From positions 1-64,000 of the forward strand of contig NZ_FNPX01000011.1 of assembly GCF_900107415.1 (NCBI RefSeq): a stretch of DNA of 64,000 nt. The letters run 5' to 3'. This document shows, one piece after another, positions 16,974 through 25,189 of this stretch. This stretch comes from Jannaschia faecimaris. Lineage in GTDB: Bacteria; Pseudomonadota; Alphaproteobacteria; Rhodobacterales; Rhodobacteraceae. Both the position numbers and the translations under genes were made by a program. A model generated the notes under the pieces. The model had not been told where the DNA came from. It did not search any database and saw only the letters and a program-made list of their open reading frames with translations. Numbering within the stretch: position 1 is the first letter of the stretch; each line of letters opens with the position of its first letter.

Positions 16974-17644
16974 GTCGCGCCTCCCACCTCCACCATGAAT
17001 ACGGACGAACATGATGATACAGCTAGAGACGTTCGCGGGGCTGACCGTTGATCTGCGTCAAGACACCTGAAGAAGTTCGCAAGACGGCAGGATATCGCTG
17101 AACGCGCCAGATCGACCCGAGGCGCTGCATGGGTTATAATGAACCGCGTAGGTGTCCATGAATTGGCAATCGACCGACCTCCAACGATCCATGCGATCTA
17201 CGTATGGAACTGCGTGATGATATCGACGAGAGGCTGATACGCGAGGCTCTGACGCCTTCCGGCAAAGTGAGACCAAATGCACGGGATAGCTGTCGCACCT
17301 CTCATCCGAATAGCAACGGGGCAGCCAAATTTTCTGCGTCGGGCTTTCTGGCGGTTCGATCAGGTGTAACTTAATGCAATCGCAAGAGTTAAGTTCAGAG
17401 GTTTGAACTTTTACGTGCATCGCGGATCAAGCAAAGAAAGAAACCGGTTGCACCAGCGTCAATGTATTTGCAGGAACCCCATCAGCTGAAGAAAGGGCAA
17501 GTGACATAGATCGACGTACTAGCACCCGGCAATCGGGGTGATTGCAATATCGGCCGACGGCACGTGTCGAAGGCCCTGCAATAACCGTCTTTCTGAACAC
17601 TGCTTTAATAGGGCTGCACCCCGGCACTCAAAGATGCTGGCTGT
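16974..17644. other. Long intergenic stretch without a supported gene
   Basis: 671 bases between the 88-aa gene and trxC. Open frames here (for example 17058-17420 minus) have low-complexity, Cys/Arg/Ser-rich translations, no good ribosome site and no family resemblance. It is more AT-rich than its surroundings and holds a 7-bp inverted repeat at 17368-17395. Confidence 0.5.
17368..17395. repeat. Inverted repeat AACTTAA / TTAAGTT
   Basis: A 7-bp perfect inverted repeat with a 14-base gap in an AT-rich intergenic patch. It could be a regulator site or a weak hairpin. No gene start is close enough to assign it. Confidence 0.3.
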
Positions 17645-18079
17645 CTACTGATGCTGCTGCACGAAATCGACAATCTCGTCCGACGGACGTGCCCCGGAGA
17701 GACGCGCCACCTCGCGACCATTGGCGTATAGGATCAGGAGCGGGATGCCACGGATCCCGAGCCGCTGCGACACGCCGCTGAACTCTTGTGTATCGATTTT
17801 TGCAAGGCGGACCCTTGACCGGAGCGATGCGGCCGCCTTGGCGAATTCCGGGGCCATCATCAGGCAGGGACCGCACCAGGAAGCCCAATAATCCACGAGT
17901 AGCGGAAGGCCGTCCGTGCGCGTGGCCTTGTCGTGGACCTGAGCATTAATTGCAGCAACTTCTCCATCGTTTAAGGCCGCCCCGCATGTCGCACACTTTG
18001 GGCGCGCGCCAAGCCTTGCAGTCGGCACCCGGTTCACCTGCGCGCAGGCAAGGCATGTCAGATTCACGACGTCCTGCAT
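17645..18079 (-). CDS. trxC: Thioredoxin 2 (TrxC)
   Basis: A 144-aa cytoplasmic disulfide reductase. It has the N-terminal zinc ribbon of thioredoxin 2 (LTCLACAQVNRVP, then KCATCG) and the active site WCGPC near residue 71 (DYWASWCGPCLMMAPEF). GIRGIPLLILYANG holds the cis-proline. The Met at 18079 has GGAGTTGGAGAG just upstream; an upstream Met at 18169 adds 30 unrelated residues. It lies 99 bases downstream of the host-attachment-family gene on the same strand, so it may be the third gene of that stress operon. Confidence 0.93.
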   Translation of the reverse strand: MQDVVNLTCLACAQVNRVPTARLGARPKCATCGAALNDGEVAAINAQVHDKATRTDGLPLLVDYWASWCGPCLMMAPEFAKAAASLRSRVRLAKIDTQEFSGVSQRLGIRGIPLLILYANGREVARLSGARPSDEIVDFVQQHQ

Positions 18080-18178
18080 CTCTCCAACTCCCAATCTCCG
18101 GCCCCTGCCAGTGGCCCTTGCGTCATATATCCTTGGCACGCGGAACGTTCGGGCTAAGCCATCACGCATGCTCCGCCG

Positions 18179-18619
18179 TCAGGAGAAAAGGTGTTTTCTC
18201 AATGCAGCGTCGATCTTTTCAAGCGGCATCTGCGTGAAATCCTTGTCGATTTCCATCCAGATACTGGCCCGCGTCTCAGCATCCAGTCGGTCACGCAGAA
18301 AGCCCATCATCCGGGGTGCCGCGACAACGACCAGCTTTTCGAATGCCCCGGACTTCAAAGACGCCGCCAACCTGCTGGCAATTTCTCCTGCGAAGCCGTC
18401 CGGGCCCTTGTCGGGTGCGTTATGGGGGGCCAACCGATGTTGCGAAGAGCCCACGCTTGAATGGGTTACACCCTGAGCATCCGCAGGCGCATTCGTCGGC
18501 AGTGCGTCCCAAACATGATCTTCAAGCGGGATCAGGGGCTTGCGCCGGTCGAACGGCAGGTCAAACAGGCGTGCGGTTTGGCCATCGGCAACGATGACCC
18601 AAGTCTTTGTGCGTTTCAT
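18179..18619 (-). CDS. Host-attachment-family protein (AtsE-like)
   Basis: A 146-aa protein of the family annotated as required for attachment to host cells (PF10116): KTWVIVADGQTARLFDL at the start and FEKLVVVAAPRMMGFLRDRL...IWMEIDKDFTQMPLEKI near the end. The fold is related to archaeo-eukaryotic release-factor domains. The family name comes from an Agrobacterium phenotype and does not prove that role here. The start overlaps the end of the HhH gene by 4 bases, so the two are coupled. Confidence 0.85.
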   Translation of the reverse strand: MKRTKTWVIVADGQTARLFDLPFDRRKPLIPLEDHVWDALPTNAPADAQGVTHSSVGSSQHRLAPHNAPDKGPDGFAGEIASRLAASLKSGAFEKLVVVAAPRMMGFLRDRLDAETRASIWMEIDKDFTQMPLEKIDAALRKHLFS

Positions 18620-19512
18620 TGAATTTGGCCTTTCGGGATCTGTTGGGGGCCACGCTCAGGCGTGGGCGCGCGCATGTTCGCCTCGTACCCGCGAACCACG
18701 CGTCGACCGGCATATGGTCCGCGGGTGGCAGTCACGACCGTGCATTGACCCTCTGGCATTCCATCGCGTTCGTAGTAGACGACGACCCAATCCCGGGTAC
18801 GCTCACGCCGATGTGCGTTCGGCGTGTTAGAATAAAGCGCGGTAAGCCGCCATGGACCGCGCCGGGTATGCAGGATCGGCAACCACGCGGTCCCGGACGG
18901 ATTGAAGCGGCGCGGTGCAATCTTCGGGAGCACATCTTCAGCGGCCTTGCGGCGATACTCCGCATCGACGTCCAGAACGCGATTGACGGGCGGTGCCGGC
19001 GCGACCGGCTCGGCAAGGCGTGGACGGCGACGGGCCAGTATCTCGGCCAGGGAATGTCGGATCGCCTGCGCCCGTCGCGGCCCGATGCCCGGCAATGCTT
19101 CCAACCGCCCATCGTGCGCTGCCGCTTCCAGCGCTTCCAACGTATCGACGTCGAGCATGTCGTGGATATTCTCGGCCAACTTCGGGCCGATCATCGGCAC
19201 GGTCTGGAACACCCTCATGGGGTCCACATCGCCCCGCAGCCGGTCGATCAGGCTGAGGTGTCCGGTTTCCAGCAACTCCTCGATTGCGGCGGCGATCGTC
19301 CGGCCGATGGTTGGCAGCGCCTCCAAGCCACGCCGCCCCTCGTTCGCTAGCACGTCGCGCAATGAACCGGGATACCCGGAGACGTAGTCCGCTGCCTCGC
19401 GGTAGGCGCGCACACGAAATAGTTCCGCATGCTGAGCTTCCAGCAGATCGGCGATCTCTCTCAGCTTCTGCGCGATGAAAGCATTTTCATCGTTCGGCAG
19501 TGACGCTGACAT
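18616..19512 (-). CDS. Helix-hairpin-helix protein like the N-terminal part of DNA polymerase X
   Basis: A 299-aa protein. Residues about 1-175 match the Pol-beta/PolX 8-kDa and fingers HhH region: AFIAQKLREIADLLEAQ, FRVRAYREAADYV, GLEALPTIGRTIAAAIEEL, FQTVPMIGPKLAENI and ALPGIGPRRAQAI are successive HhH hairpins. No polymerase catalytic Asp motif or PHP phosphoesterase motif follows. The remaining part (RPRLAEPVAPAPPVNRVLDVD...VVYYERDG) is different and unrecognised. It is probably a DNA-binding or repair accessory protein. The Met at 19512 is chosen for its AGGAG; a GTG at 19548 lacks one. It faces ftsH with a weak FNR-type site between them. Confidence 0.8.
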   Translation of the reverse strand: MSASLPNDENAFIAQKLREIADLLEAQHAELFRVRAYREAADYVSGYPGSLRDVLANEGRRGLEALPTIGRTIAAAIEELLETGHLSLIDRLRGDVDPMRVFQTVPMIGPKLAENIHDMLDVDTLEALEAAAHDGRLEALPGIGPRRAQAIRHSLAEILARRRPRLAEPVAPAPPVNRVLDVDAEYRRKAAEDVLPKIAPRRFNPSGTAWLPILHTRRGPWRLTALYSNTPNAHRRERTRDWVVVYYERDGMPEGQCTVVTATRGPYAGRRVVRGYEANMRAPTPERGPQQIPKGQIQ

Positions 19513-19574
19513 CTCCAAAGAACTCCTGCCTGATTGATCTGTCGCCACGATAGCGCGGCAGGGACCCCTGCCGG

Positions 19575-19588
19575 TTGATCTTGCTCAA
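19575..19588. promoter_or_regulatory. Degenerate FNR/CRP-type box between the HhH gene and ftsH
   Basis: TTGATCTTGCTCAA has one mismatch to TTGAT-N4-(A/G)TCAA. On the leftward side TATCGT (minus strand, 19552-19547) lies at the class II distance from its centre, which supports control of the HhH-attachment-trxC transcript more than of ftsH. Confidence 0.45.
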
Positions 19589-19649
19589 GGCATTCGCACG
19601 TGCCTGCACCACACTGTTCCACAGGATTTGCGCCGCAGGAGTGGGTGAA

Positions 19650-21509
19650 TTGACCAACGGATCAGAGCCGGAAAACAAGCCGCCAGCAAGATGGGGCTGG
19701 ATCGTGCTGGCGGCGTTTGCCATTGGCATGGCCATCTTGCCGTGGCTGGAAGACAACTCCTCGACGCAGACGGTCTCCTACAGCGCCTTCAAAGCCCGCG
19801 TGGAAGAGGGCGCGATCCAGGACGTGCTGCTGAGCGAGTCGACAATCCTCGCAACACTAAAGGAAGCAAGTGCGGGCGCGCCACAGCTCCGCGCGATTGT
19901 CCCCGTGCAAAACGACCCGGATCTGCTGCCGCTCTTGGAAGAAAACGGTGTGGCGGTCACGGCCGTCAATGCGGGGGGGCCGTCGATCTTGTCGATGTTA
20001 CTCCCGTGGGTCGTGCTAATTGGTTTCTTTATCTGGCTGACGCGGCGCATGAGATCCGGGCTGACCGGCCTGCCCGGCGGAATGGGTGGCCTGATGTCCG
20101 GACGGTTCGAGAAACCGTCGGAATCCAAGCAGAAAATCACGTTTGCCGACGTCGCCGGCCAGGACAACGCGAAACGCGAGGTTTCGGAACTGGTCGAATT
20201 TCTGCGCGAACCCGAAAGGTTTGCCCGCGTTGGTGCGCAGGTGCCGCACGGGGTTCTTCTGATGGGCCCGCCAGGCACCGGCAAGACCCTACTGGCAAGG
20301 GCATTGGCCGGCGAAGCGGAGGTGCCGTTCTTCTCGACATCCGGGTCCGAATTCATCGAGGTGTTTGTCGGTGTGGGGGCTGGACGCGTCCGCAAGATGT
20401 TCGAGGCAGCGCGGGCAGCGGCACCGTCGATTATTTTCATCGATGAATTGGACAGCATCGGGCGCACCCGCGGCACGGGGCTGGGCGGCGGCCATGACGA
20501 ACGCGAACAGACACTTAATCAGATCCTTGCGGAACTAGACGGGTTTTCGGGCAAGGAGGCGGTCGTCGTCCTTGCGGCGACAAATCGGCCCGACGTGCTC
20601 GATTCCGCGCTTCTACGCCCCGGAAGGTTCGACCGGCATGTTACACTGAACCTGCCCGACAAGGCGGCCCGGCGCGCGATCCTTGATATTCATGCCAAGG
20701 ATCTGCCCCTTGCCCCCGAAGTCGATCTGGACACGGTGGCCAGCGGCACGCCCGGATTTTCGGGGGCCGACCTCAAGAACCTGTTGAACGAGGCGGCGAT
20801 CACGGCGGCGCGGACATCGGGAGATATGGTCCGGGCCGCCGATATCGAGGAGGCCCGTGACAAGGTGATGATGGGCACCGTCCGCACGCTTGCGATTCAA
20901 CCCGACGAGAAACATCGCCTTGCCGTTCATGAGGCGGGCCACACTGCAGTCGCCCATTTTCTGCCCGATGCCGATCCGCTCTATAAAGTCACGATCATTC
21001 CGCGCGGTCAGGCGCTTGGAGGGACGCACATGCTGCCGGTGAACGAGCGTCATACCTTGCCCGAGCCATATCTTAAAGCGCAACTCGCCACCTTGCTGGC
21101 GGGACGTGCGGCAGAGCGGCTGGTGTTGAAATCCGTAAGCTCGGGGGCCGACGACGATATCCATCGCGCAACGTCGCTGGCGCGGGCGATGGTCGCGCGC
21201 TGGGGCATGGACGAAGACCTGGGGCCAATTGATCTGCGTGAAAGCGAAGATCACCCATTCCTTGGCCAGTCTATCGCAAAACCCCGACATTTCGCTGATT
21301 CCACGGCTGGCCGCGTCGACACCGCAGTCCTCGCGCTGCTCAAGGAGTCCGAGGCGACGGCAACCGCGATATTGACCAATCATGAAGGCGAGCTCCTCGC
21401 GCTTGCCGCAGAACTCGAACGGGAGGAGACGCTTGACGCAAACGCCATCCGCAAATGTCTTGACCCGGATAACGTCACCCCCTTGCATGATAGATCACGC
21501 CCGACCTGA
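19650..21509 (+). CDS. ftsH: ATP-dependent zinc metalloprotease FtsH (accessory copy)
   Basis: A membrane-anchored AAA+ protease of 619 aa that degrades damaged or regulatory proteins. It has two N-terminal membrane helices ([17 protein letters not shown] and [14 protein letters not shown]) flanking a small periplasmic domain, Walker A GPPGTGKT near residue 206, Walker [12 protein letters not shown] near 260, the second region of homology with arginine finger (RPGRFDRHV), and the zinc site HEAGH near 427. The TTG at 19650 has AGGAG 8 bases upstream and is preferred over an ATG at 19575 that would overlap the FNR-type box. The stress-gene setting suggests a second, specialised FtsH, not the housekeeping copy. 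Confidence 0.92.
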   Translation: MTNGSEPENKPPARWGWIVLAAFAIGMAILPWLEDNSSTQTVSYSAFKARVEEGAIQDVLLSESTILATLKEASAGAPQLRAIVPVQNDPDLLPLLEENGVAVTAVNAGGPSILSMLLPWVVLIGFFIWLTRRMRSGLTGLPGGMGGLMSGRFEKPSESKQKITFADVAGQDNAKREVSELVEFLREPERFARVGAQVPHGVLLMGPPGTGKTLLARALAGEAEVPFFSTSGSEFIEVFVGVGAGRVRKMFEAARAAAPSIIFIDELDSIGRTRGTGLGGGHDEREQTLNQILAELDGFSGKEAVVVLAATNRPDVLDSALLRPGRFDRHVTLNLPDKAARRAILDIHAKDLPLAPEVDLDTVASGTPGFSGADLKNLLNEAAITAARTSGDMVRAADIEEARDKVMMGTVRTLAIQPDEKHRLAVHEAGHTAVAHFLPDADPLYKVTIIPRGQALGGTHMLPVNERHTLPEPYLKAQLATLLAGRAAERLVLKSVSSGADDDIHRATSLARAMVARWGMDEDLGPIDLRESEDHPFLGQSIAKPRHFADSTAGRVDTAVLALLKESEATATAILTNHEGELLALAAELEREETLDANAIRKCLDPDNVTPLHDRSRPT

Positions 21510-21576
21510 CAGACCTGCAGAGGCCTCCGGGCGGTCATGATCAATCAGACCGACACGTTTGGCGTGGCGCGACCGG

Positions 21577-22788
21577 TTACTCGTGGCGCAGCGCTTCTAT
21601 CGGGTCGAGCCTTGCCGCACGGCGGGCCGGAAAGTAACCGAACACAACGCCCACAGCCGCAGAAAATGCAAAAGCAATCAGGATGATGGAGATGTCCGGC
21701 TTGAACGGAACCGACAGCGCGCGTGCCCCGGCGTATCCGAACGCAAGGCCGAGGACGACGCCGATCACCCCGCCGACCAGCGACAGCACGATCGCCTCGA
21801 CCAAGAACTGCATCAGGACCTGGCTGGCCTGCGCCCCCACGGCCAGGCGAATGCCGATCTCGCGCGTGCGCTCGGTGACGGACACGAGCATGATGTTCAT
21901 GATCCCGATCCCACCGACCAGAAGGCTGACCATCGCGACGGCCGCAAGAAGCCCGGTCAGGATATCGGTGATTCCCGACAGCATGGTCGCGATTTGCTTC
22001 ATGTCGATGACGTCGAAATCGTCCGCCTCGCCCGCGCTGATCCGGCGGCGCTGGCGCATCAGCGCCTCTATCTCCTCGGCGGCGCGCTTGGTCGACACGC
22101 CATCGCGCACCGAAACGAACAAGACCGAAACGTCGCTGTTCCCCGCGATCCGGCGCTGGAATGTCCGCAGCGGCATGATAACAAAATCGTCCTGATCGCT
22201 TCCGAAGGTCGACGCACCCTTGGACTTCAATAGCCCGACAACTTCGCAGGACAGGTTCTTTATCCGTACCGTTTGGCCCAGGGGATCGGTTCCGCCAAAA
22301 AGCGTATCACGCACGGTTTCCCCGATGATGCAGACCGGCCTGCCTGATTGCAGTTCTGCAGACGAGAACGGGCGTCCAAGGGCGAACTCCCATTGCGCGG
22401 CCTCGAAGTAGCGGTTGTCAGTACCGACGACATCGGTCTGACGGTTTTCGCCGCCAAAGATCACACGGGACCGCGTCTGGCTGATTGGGGCCGAAACCGC
22501 GACACTGGATATCTGCTCGTGCACGGCGTTATTGTCGCTCAGACTGAACATCGCCACGGTGGTGCCTGGCGGGCCACCACCCATCGGATCCTCTCCGGGC
22601 AACACCATGAGCGTATTGGCCCCAAGCTTTTCGACGTCGGCCGTCACCTGCCTGGCTGACCCCTGCCCCACGGTGACCATCGCGATAACTGCTCCGACGC
22701 CGATCACGACCCCCAGAACCGTCAGGAAGGACCGCAGCGCATTTCGAAAGATCGCCTGAATCGCCAGTCGGATCGTTTCCAGCAGCAT
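21577..22788 (-). CDS. MacB-like ABC transporter permease
   Basis: A 403-aa FtsX/MacB-type permease: MLLETIRLAIQAIFRNALRSFLTVLGVVIGVGAVIAMVTVG at the start (first membrane helix), a periplasmic domain in the middle, and three helices near the end (MVSLLVGGIGIMNIMLVSVTERTREIGIRLAVGA is the family hallmark). The ATPase is a separate protein here, unlike E. coli MacB where the two are fused. The start lies one base after the ATPase stop. It probably works with the ATPase and the MacA-like adaptor to export a peptide, lipid, siderophore or antibiotic. Confidence 0.93.
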   Translation of the reverse strand: MLLETIRLAIQAIFRNALRSFLTVLGVVIGVGAVIAMVTVGQGSARQVTADVEKLGANTLMVLPGEDPMGGGPPGTTVAMFSLSDNNAVHEQISSVAVSAPISQTRSRVIFGGENRQTDVVGTDNRYFEAAQWEFALGRPFSSAELQSGRPVCIIGETVRDTLFGGTDPLGQTVRIKNLSCEVVGLLKSKGASTFGSDQDDFVIMPLRTFQRRIAGNSDVSVLFVSVRDGVSTKRAAEEIEALMRQRRRISAGEADDFDVIDMKQIATMLSGITDILTGLLAAVAMVSLLVGGIGIMNIMLVSVTERTREIGIRLAVGAQASQVLMQFLVEAIVLSLVGGVIGVVLGLAFGYAGARALSVPFKPDISIILIAFAFSAAVGVVFGYFPARRAARLDPIEALRHE

Positions 22789-22789
22789 G

Positions 22790-23506
22790 TCAGACCACCC
22801 GGCGTGCCAGTCCGTCACGTTCGATCTTGCCATCGACCATCCAGATCAGGCGCTCGGCGAACTCGGCCATGTCCGGCTCATGGGTGACCATGATGATCGT
22901 CAGACCCGCCTCCTTGTTTAGTTTCTCAAGGACCTCCATGATTTCCACGGAGCGCTTGGTGTCCAGGTTGCCAGTTGGTTCATCGGCAAGCATGACACGC
23001 GGGTTTCCGGCCAGCGCGCGGGCGATCGCAACGCGTTGTTGCTGACCGCCAGAGAGCTCGGACGGGTCATGCGCGGCGCGATGTTCCAACCCCATCTTCG
23101 CCAGGGCGGCCATCGCGGTACGCGCCCGTTCAGCCCGCGGCATGCCTTGGTAGATCAGGGGCAGTTCCACGTTCTGAAGTGCGCTTGTTCTGGAAAGGAG
23201 ATTATATCCCTGAAAGACAAACCCCAGGTAATGCCGACGCAGAAGCGCCCTCTGGTCCCGCGTCAGAGTCGCGACTTCGGTCCCGGCGAAATGGTAGTGA
23301 CCGGAGGTCGGGCTATCCAGGCAACCGATCACGTTCAGGGCCGTAGATTTGCCCGATCCACTGGGGCCCATGATTGCAACGAAGTCCCCTTCGTTGATGG
23401 TCAGGTCGATCCCGTCCAGCGCACGCACCTCGGCCTCTCCCCGGCCATAGACACGGCTGATGCCCGACAGCGCAATCAACGGCTCCTTGGTGACAGCCTC
23501 AGCCAT
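22790..23506 (-). CDS. MacB/LolD-type ABC transporter ATPase
   Basis: A 238-aa nucleotide-binding subunit: Walker A MGPSGSGKST, signature LSGGQQQRVAIARAL, Walker B VMLADEPTGNLD and the H-loop VTHEP. The start at 23506 has GGAG 7 bases upstream and overlaps the end of the MacA-like gene by 8 bases; a Met at 23554 lies deeper in that gene. It pairs with the MacB-like permease just downstream. Confidence 0.94.
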   Translation of the reverse strand: MAEAVTKEPLIALSGISRVYGRGEAEVRALDGIDLTINEGDFVAIMGPSGSGKSTALNVIGCLDSPTSGHYHFAGTEVATLTRDQRALLRRHYLGFVFQGYNLLSRTSALQNVELPLIYQGMPRAERARTAMAALAKMGLEHRAAHDPSELSGGQQQRVAIARALAGNPRVMLADEPTGNLDTKRSVEIMEVLEKLNKEAGLTIIMVTHEPDMAEFAERLIWMVDGKIERDGLARRVV

Positions 23507-24749
23507 CGAGCTGCTCCACGATGATCCGGTCATCCTGACCAATGCCACCGCCAAGAATCTCCGTCACCTTGCCGTCGCTCGCACCCCGCACGATCTCGAC
23601 TTCGCGGGGTGCTCCGTCATCAAGAACCCATAAGGTGCGGTCGTTTGCCCTTGTCAGACCGGCATCGGGGGCGTCGGGTATCAGCATTCCCAAAAGGCCA
23701 CTGCGCTCTTTCGACGTATCGTCCTTTTCCGGCATGATCGGCGGCGCGTATCGCAACGCCGCATTCGGCACGACAATGGCATTCCTGATTTCGGCCACGT
23801 TGATGTCCGCGGTCGCCGTCATGCCGGGACGCAGCAACATATCCGCATTGTCGATGGTCAGGATCGCCTTGTAGGTCACGACGCCATCCACGGTTTCAGG
23901 TGCGAAGCGTATCTGCACGATCTCGGCGGGAAATCGGCGGTCGTCATAGGCATCGACGGTGAAATACGCTTGCTGTCCCATGCGCACCTGTCCGATGTCG
24001 GCCTCGTCTATGTCGACGCGCAATTCCATCTGCGAAAGGTCTTCTGCCACGGTGAAAAGCACCGGGGCCGACAGGGCCGAGGCGACAATCTGCCCCGTAT
24101 CCGCGGTGCGATCCAGTATGATGCCCTCGATCGGGGAACAGATGCAGGACTTGTCGTACTCGGCCTGATGCAGATCCAGATTGGCCTCTGCCAGAGCACG
24201 GTCCGCCTTGGCTGACTGTAATTCGGCCTGCGCCCGGATAAACCGTGCTTCGGTTCCTACAAACTCCTGCCGTGACGTGACCCCGCGCTGTTCCAGGCGG
24301 ACCGCATTCTCATAGACTTCTCGTGCTTCATTCCGCGACGCCTCGGCCATCGTCACGCGCGCGATCGCTGCATCAAGCGCCGCCTTGCTGACAGCCAGTT
24401 CAGCCTCCAGTTTGGTGGTATCAAGCGTGGCCAGAACAGTGCCCACGCTGACGCGGTCGTTATAGTCGACGTGCACTTTGGCCAGTGTGCCCGAAAGCTC
24501 GCTTGAGATTTCAACAAGATTGGTCGGCTCGACCGTCCCGGTCGCCGTCACGATCACATCGAAGTCGGCCGTGGCAACCGGAACCGTGACGTATATCGGC
24601 GCATTTGAGCGGCCGGACATGGACATGCCCAGATAGGCCAGAACAAGCACAATAACGACGAACATACCGATCAACGGCGCGCGCCGCCGGCGACGCGTCG
24701 GCGTGTCCAGCAACAGCGTGGTTGCAATATCGTTTGTTCTATTGGCCAT
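23499..24749 (-). CDS. MacA-like periplasmic adaptor (HlyD/RND family)
   Basis: A 416-aa membrane-fusion protein linking an ABC exporter to an outer-membrane channel. It has a positively charged N-terminus (TPTRRRRRAP) and one membrane helix (LIGMFVVIVLVLAYLGMSMSG), then a lipoyl half (VTATGTVEPTNLVEISSELSG), a coiled-coil hairpin (residues about 105-200), the second lipoyl half (CSPIEGIILDRTADTGQIV) and a beta-barrel. First gene of the macA-macB-like operon; GGGAA precedes the ATG. A TATACT -10 and an FNR-type box lie within 75 bases upstream. No TolC is encoded beside it. Confidence 0.93.
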   Translation of the reverse strand: MANRTNDIATTLLLDTPTRRRRRAPLIGMFVVIVLVLAYLGMSMSGRSNAPIYVTVPVATADFDVIVTATGTVEPTNLVEISSELSGTLAKVHVDYNDRVSVGTVLATLDTTKLEAELAVSKAALDAAIARVTMAEASRNEAREVYENAVRLEQRGVTSRQEFVGTEARFIRAQAELQSAKADRALAEANLDLHQAEYDKSCICSPIEGIILDRTADTGQIVASALSAPVLFTVAEDLSQMELRVDIDEADIGQVRMGQQAYFTVDAYDDRRFPAEIVQIRFAPETVDGVVTYKAILTIDNADMLLRPGMTATADINVAEIRNAIVVPNAALRYAPPIMPEKDDTSKERSGLLGMLIPDAPDAGLTRANDRTLWVLDDGAPREVEIVRGASDGKVTEILGGGIGQDDRIIVEQLDG

Positions 24750-25189
24750 TTCCCAAGCCCGCCGATTACGCCCTTACCCTTAAGTTTAGGAGTATACGCG
24801 AGCCTCAGATTGATCGGAGTCAAATCTGCCGATAAGCCCGGTTGTCGCAAGCAGACCTCAAGCCGCCCCGGCGCGATTTGGTCTTCCGAGACCGCAATGA
24901 CGAACGCTGCCCCCCACGAAGGTCGCGCTGAACTGGCGCAGGCGCATGGTGAACGTTCCGTCCACCACTGGCGGTCCATTCTCGTCGCGTGGCCCGCGAT
25001 ATCTGAACCGATGGACTGCCAACCACGATGTCGGCTCAAACCGGCACGAGGAGTGATAAGGGCCACGCCAACCACCTGAGCATTGCCGCAGATCCGCCCC
25101 GGCCCCTGGCCGGAGAAATTGAGCGCGGTCAAGACGTGGCGATCAGATCGCGCCAGAGTTGGATCAAGCGCATCAACGAAGGGCAGATC
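24750..25189. other. Divergent promoter gap between the MacAB-like operon and ppsA
   Basis: No gene is supported in these 440 bases; frames that extend the neighbours have no family similarity. It contains the FNR-type box at 24810-24823 and a consensus leftward -10 TATACT (minus strand, 24796-24791). The box would cover the matching -35 region, a position more suited to repression or to an offset activator site. Confidence 0.5.
24810..24823. promoter_or_regulatory. FNR/CRP-type box upstream of the MacAB-like operon and ppsA
   Basis: TTGATCGGAGTCAA fits TTGA(T/C)-N4-GTCAA. It is 61 bases upstream of the MacA-like start and 367 upstream of ppsA. Confidence 0.6.

Noticed and set aside
17058-17420. 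120-codon leftward frame in the gap before trxC
   Set aside because: No good ribosome site, composition unlike neighbouring proteins, and no recognisable motif.
24810-25189. A gene in the gap upstream of ppsA
   Set aside because: Frames there only extend neighbouring genes and carry no motif; the gap holds regulatory sequences instead.
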